A stretch of DNA of 64,000 nucleotides from Pseudoscleropodium purum (Eukaryota; Streptophyta; Bryopsida; Hypnales; Brachytheciaceae): contig OZ017797.1 in assembly GCA_963969395.1 (NCBI GenBank), positions 16,988,001 to 17,052,000 on the forward strand. Reading direction: 5' to 3'. A program made the translations under genes and the position numbers. The notes beneath the pieces are model-generated. The model did not search any database. It saw nothing but the letters and a program-made list of their open reading frames with translations, and was not told the origin of the DNA. Shown here piece after piece: positions 11,301-22,790 of the stretch (the stretch's first letter is position 1; each line of letters begins with the position of its first letter).

Positions 11301-12694
11301 CCGGTGGCTGGGAGCTAACCTAAACAAGATAAAACATCACAGAATTAGGTACCCTTTCCAAAACCGAAGCCTGGATGGATGATCATCAAACAGGCTGTCA
11401 GATGGATATACACCATGAGATACTATGTTGTAAAATGAGGAAAAAATGTCCAATTCACATCGTTCAATAAAAAAAAAATTGAATGGACTAGGTGTGTTCT
11501 TTTCTAAATTTATAAAAGGAAAAGTTCAGAGACAAAAGTACTAGACTTACCAGAAAGAAAAACTAGTTAAAAAATAATGAATATTCATATTAAACATAGT
11601 AGAACTGAGGAGACCAAGTAAACTAATGTTAATACCTTTTCAATTCGTGTCCTAGATTGCATTTGAATTTTGTTTCAAAATTTAAAAAAATTAATGACAG
11701 CTACGCATGATTGCATGGACTCTAAATATTGTCCTAAATTGGGGTTTGATCCCATTCATGCAACTTTGAGTCACCATGATTACATGCAATCTAATAACAT
11801 TGCGTTGCCATATATCTAAATTGAGGTTTTGGTTCCATTCTTAAAACTCTGAGCTGCAAAATGGGGTCAAAAAAGTTTTGCACCATCTTTTCGACCCTTC
11901 TGTGGAGCTCGGAGTTGTGAGGGTGAAACGAAACCTCAAACCTCAATGTGATTAGGTTGCATACAAACATACCTAGTGAAAACAAGAGGATTGACTAGTG
12001 TACTAACAGAAACTATGCTCAGCAGCAAAAGTAACAATTCTGAATGTTACAGACCTTACAGACCTGATACTAGACCTAATCCGAAACAAGACTTGAGAAT
12101 CGACATTCGGGGACTCCAAACTTGAATCACCCCATAAAAAAAAAGGAATCCTTCGAGGCTTCCCTTCCCATTCGCATTCTAGGGCGACTGAATAGTATCC
12201 ACTTCAACACGTTGAAAGATCGACTAATGTAATAATAGGAACTCTGTTCAGCAGCAGAAGTAACAATTCTGAAAGTCACAGACCTAATCTGAACCAAGAC
12301 TTCAGAATCCACACTTTGAGACTCCAATCTCGGATCACCCCATTCAATTTACCTATCCTTTGAGCATTCTCTTCCACTTCGCATTCTAGAGCGATTAAGT
12401 TGTATCCATGAACATGTTCCACGATTAATTGAACAGAATGAGGAGGACTTTGAACTTGGGGGCTTCCTTCCTTCTTACCCCGAAGTAGAGCGCAGGGTAG
12501 ATCGCGGCGATGCCCACAAGAGCCAGCACAGCGGCAAACGCGAGCTCCCGCTTGTTGTCTGCGATCCCCGAAGTGTCCCCTGCAGCGCGCTCCGCCCGGG
12601 TGCCCGGACGCAGCTGTCGAGCAGAAGCCGCAGCACTCATCTCGGAAGAAGAAGTGGTGCGATGGCCTGCTCGCAGCTTACTCATAAGACCCAT
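8309..12694 (-). pseudogene. NADH-cytochrome b5 reductase-like gene (mitochondrial CBR2 type), degenerate
   Basis: Exons on the - strand, 5' to 3', are 12479-12694, one unresolved exon (perhaps near 11280-11320), 10444-10503, 10239-10332, 10025-10059, 9909-9963, 9627-9697, 9468-9519, 9173-9250, 8651-8740 and 8309-8512. The last nine keep one frame (739 nt). Exon 1 gives a basic, Ser/Ala-rich leader and a membrane segment (AVLALVGIAAIYPALYF), fitting a mitochondrial outer or intermembrane location. Later segments match the family: YVPISDYRAKGYFDLMIK, ILPEGLMSQRITRLNPGD, NMKKHLGM-IAGDIGITHMLQ, and VSLIYETESPEDILLKEKLD. Active enzymes pass electrons from NADH through FAD to cytochrome b5. Here the FAD motif RPYTPIS has become YVPIS without its Arg, GG-GITPM is GDIGITHM, the CGPP nucleotide motif is HDSSP, and the usual C-terminal GYTEEMVYKF-like end is missing. 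The donor after 10025 reads TTAAGA where GTAAGA is expected. A diverged but expressed paralog remains possible. Confidence 0.65.
11989..12440. repeat. Tandem duplication of ~206-229 bp in the first intron of the reductase-like gene
   Basis: Two units start with GATTGACTAGTG (11989) and GATCGACTAATG (12218). Shared blocks are CAGCAGC.AAAGTAACAATTCTGAA (12020 and 12249, 229 apart) and TTCGCATTCTAG.GCGA (about 12171 and 12377, about 206 apart), so one unit carries an indel of roughly 23 bp. The whole repeat lies between exon 1 and the next exon of the - strand gene. Confidence 0.75.
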
Positions 12695-12887
12695 CGTCAC
12701 TAGCACTGGGATAGAAATCTTTGGCAGAAACCCAGTTGCTCCCGTTTGAGAGTGCAATTGGGGAATCTTGTGACAAATCGAAAGAGACGGGCGAGCATGA
12801 GAATGCGACGGCCTTCAATCTTGATGATTTGGCGGGTTGGGAGGGGGGCCTGATTCAGTTCGTTACTGTTGTGTTCCACCTTGGTTT

Positions 12888-12909
12888 CCACGTGGCAGTT
12901 GACACGTGT
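12888..12909 (-). promoter_or_regulatory. Pair of palindromic G-boxes (CACGTG) upstream of the reductase-like gene
   Basis: CCACGTGG at 12888-12895 and ACACGTGT at 12902-12909 have centres 14 bp apart, about 200 bp upstream of the proposed ATG at 12694. Two perfect 8-bp palindromes with the CACGTG core are typical of plant bZIP/bHLH sites (ABA or light response). Function is inferred only from position and motif. Confidence 0.55.
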
Positions 12910-12949
12910 GATGCCAGGTGGAGCCATTGGGTACATCCGTGAATTCTTT

Positions 12950-14900
12950 CCATTTCAGAAGGAACTTGATCACAAGGGAACGACTAATCTCGAAGGTCAG
13001 ATTCAGAAATAATTAAGTCATTCTTGTGAAAAAAGTGTCACATGTCATATTGTGAATGGTGTGCAGTAGTGATGTGGACCCCTGAGAATTTGACATAGAA
13101 ATGCAATTTCAACACATGAATGTTGAATCAACCCTTCATATACAATAACTTGTTAACTTCTTAGCGCTTGAATCTTTGCTTGATTTTGTGTGCATTTTTG
13201 CTTATATCTTTTATAAATATACATAGAGAAAAAGAATTTATTCCAATTTCATTAAATGCATTGTACAAAGAGTGTTTTAAAAAAAAGTCTTGAACAAAAC
13301 TAGTCAAATCCATAACATCCTTGCACTTCATGGCAATGGACCCTTTGCTTCCCATGAATGAAGGCTCCTTTCACCAAAGAAAATTTTAATTCATGCAACC
13401 TTGCTCTTGAATAATAAAACACCTAACTACAAATTATTCTTGTTCTAATGACATAATAGAAACACTCAATCACTTGACACAAGAATGTCAAGTGTGTAAT
13501 TTCTTTCTTTCTTTTCACCCTCTACATTCCATTGAACAAAGTCTCAATCTTCTATGATCTTTGTATAGGCAAATTTGTCAATGGCACGAATCCCATAGCC
13601 AAAGTCTTAGAAATCTTGAATGTATATGGATCTAAGAATTCAATTGGGTGCCAAAAGTGTCTATTTGTATCAATGTGACTTGAAATTCTATAACAAAAAA
13701 CTATTGTCTATTGAAAGAACTATATTGTATTGGAGTATAACATGTCTGGTTAGATATGTATGTATATATACACACATATATATATTCAAAGTTGAGGAAG
13801 GAAAAGGTCTGAGAAGAAAGATGAAAGCATTGATGCAAAACAATGCTCTTCTTGTTAAATTACAATTCTTGAATGAAAACATTAAGCTTTTGTTTAGTTG
13901 GGAATGATTTGGTAGGGCTTTTTTTTGGACCAGTGTCCCCCATGTTGCCTCATTCCAAGAGGCTAGTTTTTAAAGGGATGAAGCGAGAGAAGTTAGATTT
14001 CTAGCTAATCAACAAAATTTCGCCAAAAATAAAAACCCTAATGAATTGGCAACATTGTGTTTTCTATGATACACAATGTCATGCATTCAAGAGTTAGAAA
14101 GCAAACTAAGTGGAAACATGTCAAGCAATTGACATGCTTGACTATGCAATCTTTAGTTCCATAGGAGCCCTCAAAGTCTTTCATTGAATATTCCATACAT
14201 GGTTAATAATTAAAAGCAACTTTTTGACTTTCAAAAATTAAGTTGTAGCAGAGAAGGGATGTCACCGGATTGTACTACTAACAGTTGTTTGTACTTTTCT
14301 ATTCAAGTGTGTTGCACTTCTTGCACTTTATTGTGTTCAATCAACATACCTTATAACTTACAACCTCCATCTAAGTAAATCAAATCATTCTTGAGTTAGT
14401 CCTATATAGAAAAGATTGCCTCCAGTAGAAGTGTACAATTGTATTGCATAAGTAAGCTGGTGCTACTTCAAGAAAAGGAGTGAGAGAGCGAGGCTTTTGT
14501 TTGTTTCTATATGAGATTGAAGTAAGCAAATAGAAAGAGGGTGCACAAATGATGAAGTTTTGTACTTAGTATTCATCATGCAATTCAATTAACTCCTCAC
14601 TGTCCAAGGCCGTTTTGGGTTTCAAAACATTAGTGCTTTTGAAGCAATGTAGATGTAAATTTCACTAAGTTATAAAGATCTTAAAAGTACAATCTTGTAG
14701 TGAACAAGTTGTAGATGATGTGAATCAAATTTGGAGTCATTTGATAGTATAGATTGAAAGATTTTAATGTTTTAGTGTTGAAAAAAGATGCTGAAATTTT
14801 CTTAGCAACACATTTAGAGGTGAAATTTGATTTCTAAACTTACTCAAATGAAAAAACTTGAAACTATAAAGTAATTCAAAAATAGCATACAAACACATTG
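12950..14900. other. AT-rich intergenic region, no gene recognised
   Basis: Only short ORFs (up to 95 codons) in AT-rich sequence with no recognisable domain. A purine/pyrimidine AT stretch with alternating TATATA/CACACA lies around 13755-13790. I see nothing I can name. Confidence 0.4.
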
Positions 14901-14959
14901 AAGAATACAAATATCAATAAATTGACTCAATGTGTTTGCAAAATGGCTTGTAAATGTCA

Positions 14960-15490
14960 AAAAATAGGCAAGAAAAGTTGCAAAAAATACATCTAAGGTT
15001 GAACCTCCTACTAAAATGCTTCTCAGTCCCTCATAACTTCTTGGATTGATATGAAATTTTAGCCACATAAACTAGACTATTATACGCAATTTTTCCAAAT
15101 TTTTTTATTGGAAGCAGACATTGTATGGAGAAGAAAGAAGCTGCCGAAATTTACTATAATCCAAAAATGTCGAGATTTTGAACTTTGAATTGCTCCCAAA
15201 CATTAAAATCAACTTTCATTTACATGAAAATTTTACCACAATAACTAGACTTCAAGAAAAACATAACACAAATTTTTTTGTTGAAAACAAACATTGGATA
15301 AAGGAGATACAACCCCCCAAAGTTTCAGCCATCAAATGCAATTTGGTGGACTCAAATTGAACTTGTGAACTTTGACTAACTTTCAAGAAATCAATACAAC
15401 TAATATTGATCTGAAAATTTTACTACATAAACTAAAAGAGAGAGCGTAACTTTTCCAACAAGTCTTACAACACTTTAAATTTGACTTAAA
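14960..15490. repeat. Tandem array of ~180 bp units, about three copies
   Basis: The word TGAAA.TTTTA.C.ACA.AACTA recurs at 15052, 15225 and 15412 (spacing 173 and 187). Each is preceded by an 'ACTTTGA...' block and followed by a 'TTTTCCAA...AAC' block. The units are diverged but co-linear. The period is close to that of the larger array at 19970-21300. Confidence 0.55.
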
Positions 15491-17433
15491 ACTCTGTGAG
15501 GCCACATTTCAGCTGGTGGGGTGGTGAGGGGTTAAATACCAAATGTTGATTTCATTAGAATTGCAATATTTCACCACCTTGGCACTATCGAGACTTGCGA
15601 CTTGAAATAAAATTTTGTAGTTGCCTTAGTCTATAGAGCTTGTTGTAGGTGTATGTTACAATTTTTGGCTCACGAATGATTCCAATTTAGTGAAATTGAA
15701 AAAAAAAGAAAAAAGGATTGTCATTGTTTGTTTCAAATTGTGGAGTGCGAGTGATTTCTAGCTGGAAATTGCATTTCTCCCCCTTCCCCCCCGTATTTTG
15801 CAATGTAATTAGTAGGGTACAAAAAGCGTCAAATTAGTGGTATTCCATGACTTTGGCAATTACAAGGTGCATGGCCAAAAACATAAATCAATACTTGTCC
15901 TAGTTTTTAAAGCTTTGTGTAGATATGTGTCTTACTCCTTAGCTCCAAAATAGCTCCAATTTTACAAAATTGATGCTGAAGAGCGTGGTGTGTATAATAG
16001 ATTTGTTTCTAGACTCTTTGCAAGTGTAATTCAAGTTGTTTCAACAAGCTAGCGCAAGTTGTCTATCACTTGGAAGAAGATGAGTGGTGATGATGTACGA
16101 AAACTATATGTTATGGTTGAAATTTGCAGTGTGGGGATACCCATAGAAGAAACTGATGGAACTCATAAGTCAAGGCCTTCGGATGTAAGCAAGCTCAATC
16201 TACCTTCTTTCAACATCAATTTGTTGTTTCTTCACCATCTTTGTAATTGCTTCACCATATATTTTTTTGTATCTTCACAACTTCACCATCATTACCATTG
16301 CCTTCACGGTGATGGAGATTAATTTCCCATGTATGTTTGTACGTCCGTTGGATGTTATCACTTTCTACCTCACTTGGACTGAGGGCATCATCATCCATCT
16401 ATTGCATAGTGAAAAATTGAAATTATGAAGATTACCATTAATCATGCTTCTATTTGAAAATGTCCTAAAATGGTTGGAATTGTTACTTCATTAGAAGATT
16501 TATGGGGGGTCAAGAGGACTATTTCAGGCATGTTCTCCCAATCCTATTCCCATTGTCAATTTTGTTTTGTTTTTAAAAAAAATGGAAAAAAAATTAAATT
16601 TAGAATAGTAAAAGAGCAGAAAAAAATTGGTGATGTGGCAATTGCCATGCCATGTCAAGCAATAGCTACCAGGTTGTTCCCCTAATACTAGTAGCCCAAG
16701 GAACTCGTAGCCCTCCAAAATTACTGAAAATCCTCTAATGAGATGTTTCTTGGGAGGTCTGGAGGGTAGTCTAGTCATGTTCCCCAAGTAGTTCGAGAAT
16801 GGCTGATGTCAAAAAAACTTTATATGTTTTTTTTGGAAATTTTGAAATGCAAAAAAAAGTTGAAAAAAAAACTTTTTATTTTTTTTTAGAGAAAAGAAAG
16901 TGACGTGGAAATTGTTGTGCCATGTCACGCAATTGCTGTAGGGCAGTGGGAATCTAGTTGAGCACAGGGGAACTCACAGCCCTTTTGGGAGTTGAAATCT
17001 CATCTAATGAATTGGCGTGCTTCAATCCATCAAAATTGTGACACTCAAGTGTTTAGAGATTAATAAAAATTAAACTAGGACAAGTGTAGATTTGAGTCAA
17101 TCTAAAAGTTTCATAATATAGGAATTCCCCTAGTTTAATGAAATTGGAGCTCAAATGTTGGTAGAGAGAATCTAAAAAAGGAAAAGAAAGAGCCAAAAAG
17201 AATTATGGCATCAACAATATACATTTAAATTTTTTGATGTCAACTTGAACAAGAGTAGTTCAATTTTGCAATAATTTTCAATCAATGCTAATAATAAGAC
17301 TAATTTTCTCAATGTTTATACCAAAGTTCAGTTAGCATTTAGTAGACTAGGAGGATATGCCCTAAATAATGTGCACAAAACATGAACCTGTAGTTTCTAT
17401 CTTATAGAGATGCCATTTGTGTGTGAAGAAAAC
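15491..17433. other. Repeat-derived AT-rich DNA
   Basis: No gene recognised. Two neighbouring copies of a dispersed repeat lie at about 16560-16790 and 16820-17000. Each has an A-rich run, then a GATGTGG/GACGTGG word, a CCATGCCATGTCA-like word, a GGAACTC.(C/T)AGCCC word, and a TCATCTAATGA/CCTCTAATGA end. A related copy is at 35400-35590. Short ORFs here show no domain. Confidence 0.45.
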
Positions 17434-17706
17434 CATGGTTGTCATAGTGGACGGACGTCCGGTTCGCCCGTCCGTTAGAAGTCTCGCCCGTCCGATACAG
17501 TCAACACATAGTTGACTTTCTAATGACGGAAAAATAGGCCACGTGGATGCCATGTGGATTAAAGAACATGATGGGCGTGGACGAGATCGTTAGGGCGCGG
17601 ACGAGGTGACGTGTCATTCCGCAAAATTGCACAAGTTACAAAATTAAAGCCGTCTGGACCGTCCATCCGGTCCAATGACCCTAACTCGCCTGTTATGACA
17701 ACCATG
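17434..17706. mobile_element. 273 bp MITE, hAT-like
   Basis: The ends are a 13-bp perfect terminal inverted repeat: CATGGTTGTCATA at 17434 and TATGACAACCATG ending at 17706. The flanking 8-mers are AAGAAAAC (17426-17433) and AAAAAAAC (17707-17714). They match at 7 of 8 positions, as expected for an 8-bp target duplication of the hAT superfamily. The inside is much GC-richer than the surroundings. It carries several GCCCGTCCG/GGACGAG words near the ends and a GCCACGTGG G-box. There is no coding capacity, so it would be non-autonomous. Confidence 0.75.
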
Positions 17707-17714
17707 AAAAAAAC

Positions 17715-19400
17715 TCTAGTAATTGCTACCAATTGCACAATAGATGGGTGTGGTTAGGGACACCATGGCTGCTCAAAGATTTGAACAAAATGTCAAGAAA
17801 CACAAGAATACAACCTTATAGATACATTATGGAAGAGGTAGTACATCCATTGACTTGCTAAAGGAATTATTTGTCTTGTATCATAAATTTGAGTCTATGC
17901 TTTTCTGATTCAAGGATGATCTCTTCTTTGCACTCTAACAATCGACAATATGTTGTAGGAATGATGCAAGAAACAATTGGGACTTCCATCAACTTGGATC
18001 TCCTGACCAACAACCAAGGAAGAGGCAATGCCACCAATGCTAGTGGCTTGATGGATCATTTGTCACATGCTATATCCCTTGCAGTACAACTACAAGCACA
18101 AGATGATAGTTGTGGCATTCCTAATGGGTTTCTAAGAAAATAGAACCTAGAAGAATCTAAAATATCTCATAGGCAAGATCATGCTGAAAATTGTGATGAG
18201 GGAAAAGAAGTATATAATTTGAAACGCTATCATTATTTACGTCACTGGTGTACAAATTCCTAGATTTTGATTTCAAGCAAGTATATAACCACACAAAATT
18301 AGCATTGTATTGTACAGCACCTTGTGCAATAGCTTCACAAAAAGTTGTAATTTATTGGCATTGGATGCATACAAAGTTGAAAATACTTACAATTAATAGT
18401 AGCATTTTAAGCAAGCCCATGCAAAAAAAGTTGTGCAAATGTAGATAATCGATTTTTGAATTCATTCAATATGCATAAGTGGTATTTAAGTTTGGTTTTG
18501 TTGAATGGCAACTAAAAATTTGCATGGTCATTCAAAGTCTACTTGTTCAACAACTCAATTCCTTTGACGTTGGACTCACTTTGTTGGTAGCAATGACAAC
18601 GGTGGCAATTTTGCAACCACCGGTTCTTTTGATAGTAAGGGACTTATGAAATCATGTAACTTTGTTGCATGTTTCTTGTTCTTTTCTTCCTTGTCTTCTC
18701 TTCTTGTGTGATGTGAATCAATGGTAGTGATTATTGGGTCAATATCCCTATTTTATTCATGGTTTTTGCTAGATGTTGAAGATCTAAAGAATTTTAAGGA
18801 TGTACATAGAAGTTGGAACTAGAGATGGTATCGTACAATATGATGATATTTGAGCACTATGGAATGTCATTTTGGACACTATATTGAGAGTGAGACGAAT
18901 CATAATCTACTTTGGTTTTGTCATTAGGCTTGAGCATATTGGCATTTGTTTGTAGGGCATTTGCCATTTTAAGTTCAGCAAATGCAATCCAGATTTGGCC
19001 ATAGGCACCATTTATGGTGTTCGTCATGTCTTGGTAGTGGAGATTGGGATGACTTTTGTTTGGCTTGGTTCTCACCTCTACAATGGCTACTCATCATAAT
19101 CTTTGTATTGTAAAAACTAGACAAGTGGATAAAAGACAAACACCTATAGAAGTGTGGAACGTGACCACAAAAAAGATGGTTAGTTATTCTAAAGGACATG
19201 ATTTGTGAATATGTCCATGACATTCCAAAAGTTGTTCTCAATTCAAATGCTTATGTATGAGAGTACAAGGATCACTTTCTTTTTTAGTTTCTCATAATAG
19301 TATCAATTGCCACAATTCAACATGCCAAATTTGTAGCCATAGTCAACTACACATATCAATAGTACATTTTTATTTACAATCTCATCATGGAGACACACTT
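17715..19400. other. AT-rich region with short unassigned ORFs
   Basis: A 90-codon ORF at 17871-18143 (+) and short - strand ORFs near 18857-19241 show no recognised domain. Their composition is like the surrounding repeats. I cannot support a gene here. Confidence 0.35.
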
Positions 19401-19439
19401 TCAACAACGTGATAGAAGGTGGAAACACTCAAAAACGTT

Positions 19440-19660
19440 GAAATAAGAAAATTTTGACATAGTTGGAGGCACCTTTATCAAGAATAGCAAAATATTTCTA
19501 TAGTATTAGCAATTGAAAATCATGAACTTAAAAAAAAATTATACTACTTTGGAATAACACATGACTATAAACTTTCAAAGTGGAAGCTCTATGGGCCACT
19601 AAAACCATCACATAGCTTGGTCATAAAACCAAAATCCAAAGAATTGGCTACCCAACAATT
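19440..19660 (+). repeat. Dispersed repeat family A, copy 1
   Basis: Shared words in order are AGAGGCACC/GGAGGCACC, TAG.ATTAGCAATTGAAAATCATGAA, TTTCAAAGT.GAAG, and CTTGGTCATAAAACCAAAAT. The other copies are at 28320-28560 and 37690-37910 in the same orientation. There is no coding content; probably fragments of one transposable element family. Confidence 0.65.
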
Positions 19661-19969
19661 GGAATTAAGTATCCTATCTTGTTCTTACATGAATCTACAA
19701 TCTAAACATGATGATAGATGCTTCTTTTCCCTAAACAAAAAAATGATATATTCCCAACAAAATAAAAATTTCCAAAAGATGGGCTATAAGAAGCAAAGTA
19801 ATTGAATTTTTGGATCCAAGAATCCACATCTCAACATCTTGTGTAGGATCTTCCCCACCTTAGTCAATAGAAATATATACAGTCAATGGAAATACATACT
19901 GCCTAGGTTGCCTATAAATTTTTGGATTGCATATCTTATATAGTGGAGTACCAATCTAAATGGCGTTTT

Positions 19970-21300
19970 TGAATTTGCAAAGAAGGAAATTTTATAGCTG
20001 TCAACTTTAACAACCTCTTGATAGCTAAAAATTGGTATTTTATCATGAAATTTTTGTCACAACATCTTTAAATTAATAATATGTGTATCAAATTTCAAGT
20101 CCAAAAGATTCACCAAAAAAAAGATATTCAAAATCAACCTACATATGTAGTTGTGGAATTTTTTCCATACTACCAACTTTGATAGCCTACCAAGGATTGA
20201 AAAAAAAAATTTGCCATGAAATTTTGGGAATACGACCATCTATATTTTTATTACATGCATGAAAAATTTCAAGTTCAAAAGATCCATAAAAAATAAGATA
20301 TTCAAAATTTACCAACATGTGTGTTGTGAGAAATAATTTCACTTCTACGAACTTTCACACTATCCTAAGGGTTGAAAAATTGCTTATTTACCATGATTTT
20401 TTTCCATGTGGATCATCTCTATGTTAATGACATGTGTGCCAAATCTCGAGGTCAAATGATTCACACAAAAAAAAATTTGAAATATACCAACATGTGTAGT
20501 TGTGAGAAATTTCTTTTTAGCCCTTGGGATAGTGTCATTTTATAGGTGAACTTTCACATAGATGTAGAAAATCATTCTCACAAATACATGTGTTGGTAGA
20601 TTTTAAGTATTATTTTTTGTGTGCATCTTTTGGTCTTGAAATTTGTCACACATTTTATCAACATAGAGGTGGTCTTCTGCCAAAATTTTCATAATTTAAG
20701 AAAAAAATTCAGCCCTAAAGAGGGTGTTGAAGTTGTTAGCTTTCAACTTGTTTTTCACAACTATACATGTTGGTTGATTTTGAATATCTTTTCTTGTATA
20801 AATTTCATGGCCTTGAAATTTGGCACACATATTATTAACATAAAAAACATTTTTTGATAAAAATTTCTTAGTAAATAAGCAATTTTTCAGCCTTTGGGAG
20901 GGTGTCAAAGTTGGCAGTAGTGAAATAGTTTCGACAATTTTTTTTCTAAACAACAAATGTTGGTAGATTGTGAATATCTTTTTTGTATTGATTTTTTGGC
21001 CTTGAAATTTAGAATATCTATTATTAATATTAAAAAAAAAATTATTTCAAAAATTTCATGGCAAAAAATAAATTTCTCTCCTTGGGAGGTTGTCAAAGTT
21101 GGCAACATGGAATTTTTTTATAGCTACACATGTTGGTAGATTATGAATATCTTTTTTTTGGAAAATCTTTTGGCTTTAAAATTTGGTACTTGTATTATTA
21201 ACATAAAGATGATGTTGTAACTAAAAATTTAAGGTAAAATACCAATTTTTTAGCTCTCGAGAGGCTACCAAAGTTGGCAAACGTGAAATTTCCTTCCCTA
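19970..21300. repeat. Inverted (head-to-head) array of ~180 bp satellite-like units
   Basis: In the right half, a unit beginning ACATGTTGGTAGATT..GAATATCTTTT recurs at 20586, 20765, 20955 and 21128 (spacing 179, 190, 173). Later blocks are GGCCTTGAAATTTGG, TATTATTAACATA, and GGGAGG.TGTCAAAGTTGGCA. In the left half the reverse complement of the same unit recurs with ACATGT/ACATAT words at about 20141, 20315 and 20490. A partial unit from about 19970 precedes these. The two halves meet near 20540. The period of 173-190 bp is in the range of plant satellite monomers. Confidence 0.75.
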
Positions 21301-22790
21301 CAAAATTAATTCAAAAACAACATTTTGATTGGTACCCATTGTGCACTCGAATAGCAATGTCAAAAAATTACATTTCTAAATACATAATGGAAATATGAAA
21401 TTTCAAAGTTTTTTTTTTAGGTGTACCAAAATAACACTAGTCTTAAGATTCTCCTATGCTTTCATGTTCTAATTGTATACATCTTATGCCATCAATATTT
21501 AGGTTTCAGTATCACATTTTTGTCCAAATGTGCACCAAAGATGCACGTTACAATGTCTCCACTATTATCTCCATATTTCATACTACTTTATGTAATTACT
21601 AAAATAATGAATAGGATACTTTTAAATTTCTAAGATGTACCTATGTTGTAAATTTTGAAATCAAAATTTCACCAAATATTATATCTAGTTATGATAACTA
21701 GATATTAAATAGGACATCCAAATTTGAAGAAGAACCAAATGATCCTATTAGATGTTTGTGTGACATTTTGAATAATGATGACTTAAAATGTGATAATTAC
21801 ATCTCAGAGGTATTCCCCCTTTCCAAGACCCACTTACCAGACTTGATGCTATTCATTGCATATTCGGCTCTCCGTTACCCAAGAGGTTTTATGAGCTTCA
21901 CACAATTTGGTCCCTTCTTTGAAGATCGGTTATATAGCTTTGTTGGATCTCCTGCAACCACATCATATTTTCCCAAGATTGTTGCCCTCTTCACCTCCTT
22001 TATGCTATGCTCTCCTTGTTTTGGGACAAGTTGTCGACCCGAAGATTCAACGGATCTCTCGTTTGCATCTTAATCAATCTTTTAGACTCTGGAGTCAATT
22101 TGATAAGATCTGGCTTCATTCCCCCACTTAGCTAGTTGTTATGGTAACTCAATTTGTTGGAACAAGGAGGGTCCTCCTCTCTACTCCTTTCTTTAGTTCC
22201 CTATTCAATTTTCTGTCTTTTTTGTTGGTTCTTTGCTCACTTTCTTTTCATTTGATCGGCCATCAAGCCTAGCTATTACCTTGGTTCCCTTTTTTAATGC
22301 AATGGTCGGCCATTTGTTTCCAAAATTTAAAAAAAAAAAATATGTTAATTAATTGTGTATACGACTTTATAAGGTTTTTCTAACTATGATATTCATATGT
22401 CATTTGTAGACTTTGCCCAAGGTAACTGCATTTAATTCTCATCCTTTTATAAAATACTTCCCGACATATTCTTGCTTGAAATGTACAACCTCTATTCCTA
22501 AGAGCTTAGGATTGCTTTTAGGTATACTAATTTCATCACTTTGAAAATTCATATTTTATTCATACAGTGTCCAAAAAATACAAAAGAAAATAAATGTTCA
22601 GTACTATTTTTACCCCCAACAAGATCCAAAAAAAATAAGAAATTTAATAAGAGGAACGTTGCTCAAATTGCGTGTTTGGCATTTCGGTGCACCATTCCCC
22701 TCAATCAATATATGTGCTGATTTCAATACCGCTCGCATACCCTCAATTATCGGATATCAACTGGATATCAACTCCGGGTATCAACACTGA
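21301..22790. other. AT-rich region, possible retroposon 3' end
   Basis: A 105-codon ORF at 21756-22073 (+) and an overlapping 74-codon ORF at 21907-22131 stand out slightly from the AT-rich background, but I recognise no domain. A run of 12 A residues at 22329-22340 follows GC-normal sequence. Together this could be a 5'-truncated non-LTR retroposon, which is inference only. The last 450 bp should include the promoter of the gene at 23501. Confidence 0.3.

Noticed and set aside
19970..21300. CRISPR array
   Set aside because: Repeats are ~180 bp, diverged and inverted, with no short identical repeats and unique spacers; the DNA is plant nuclear.
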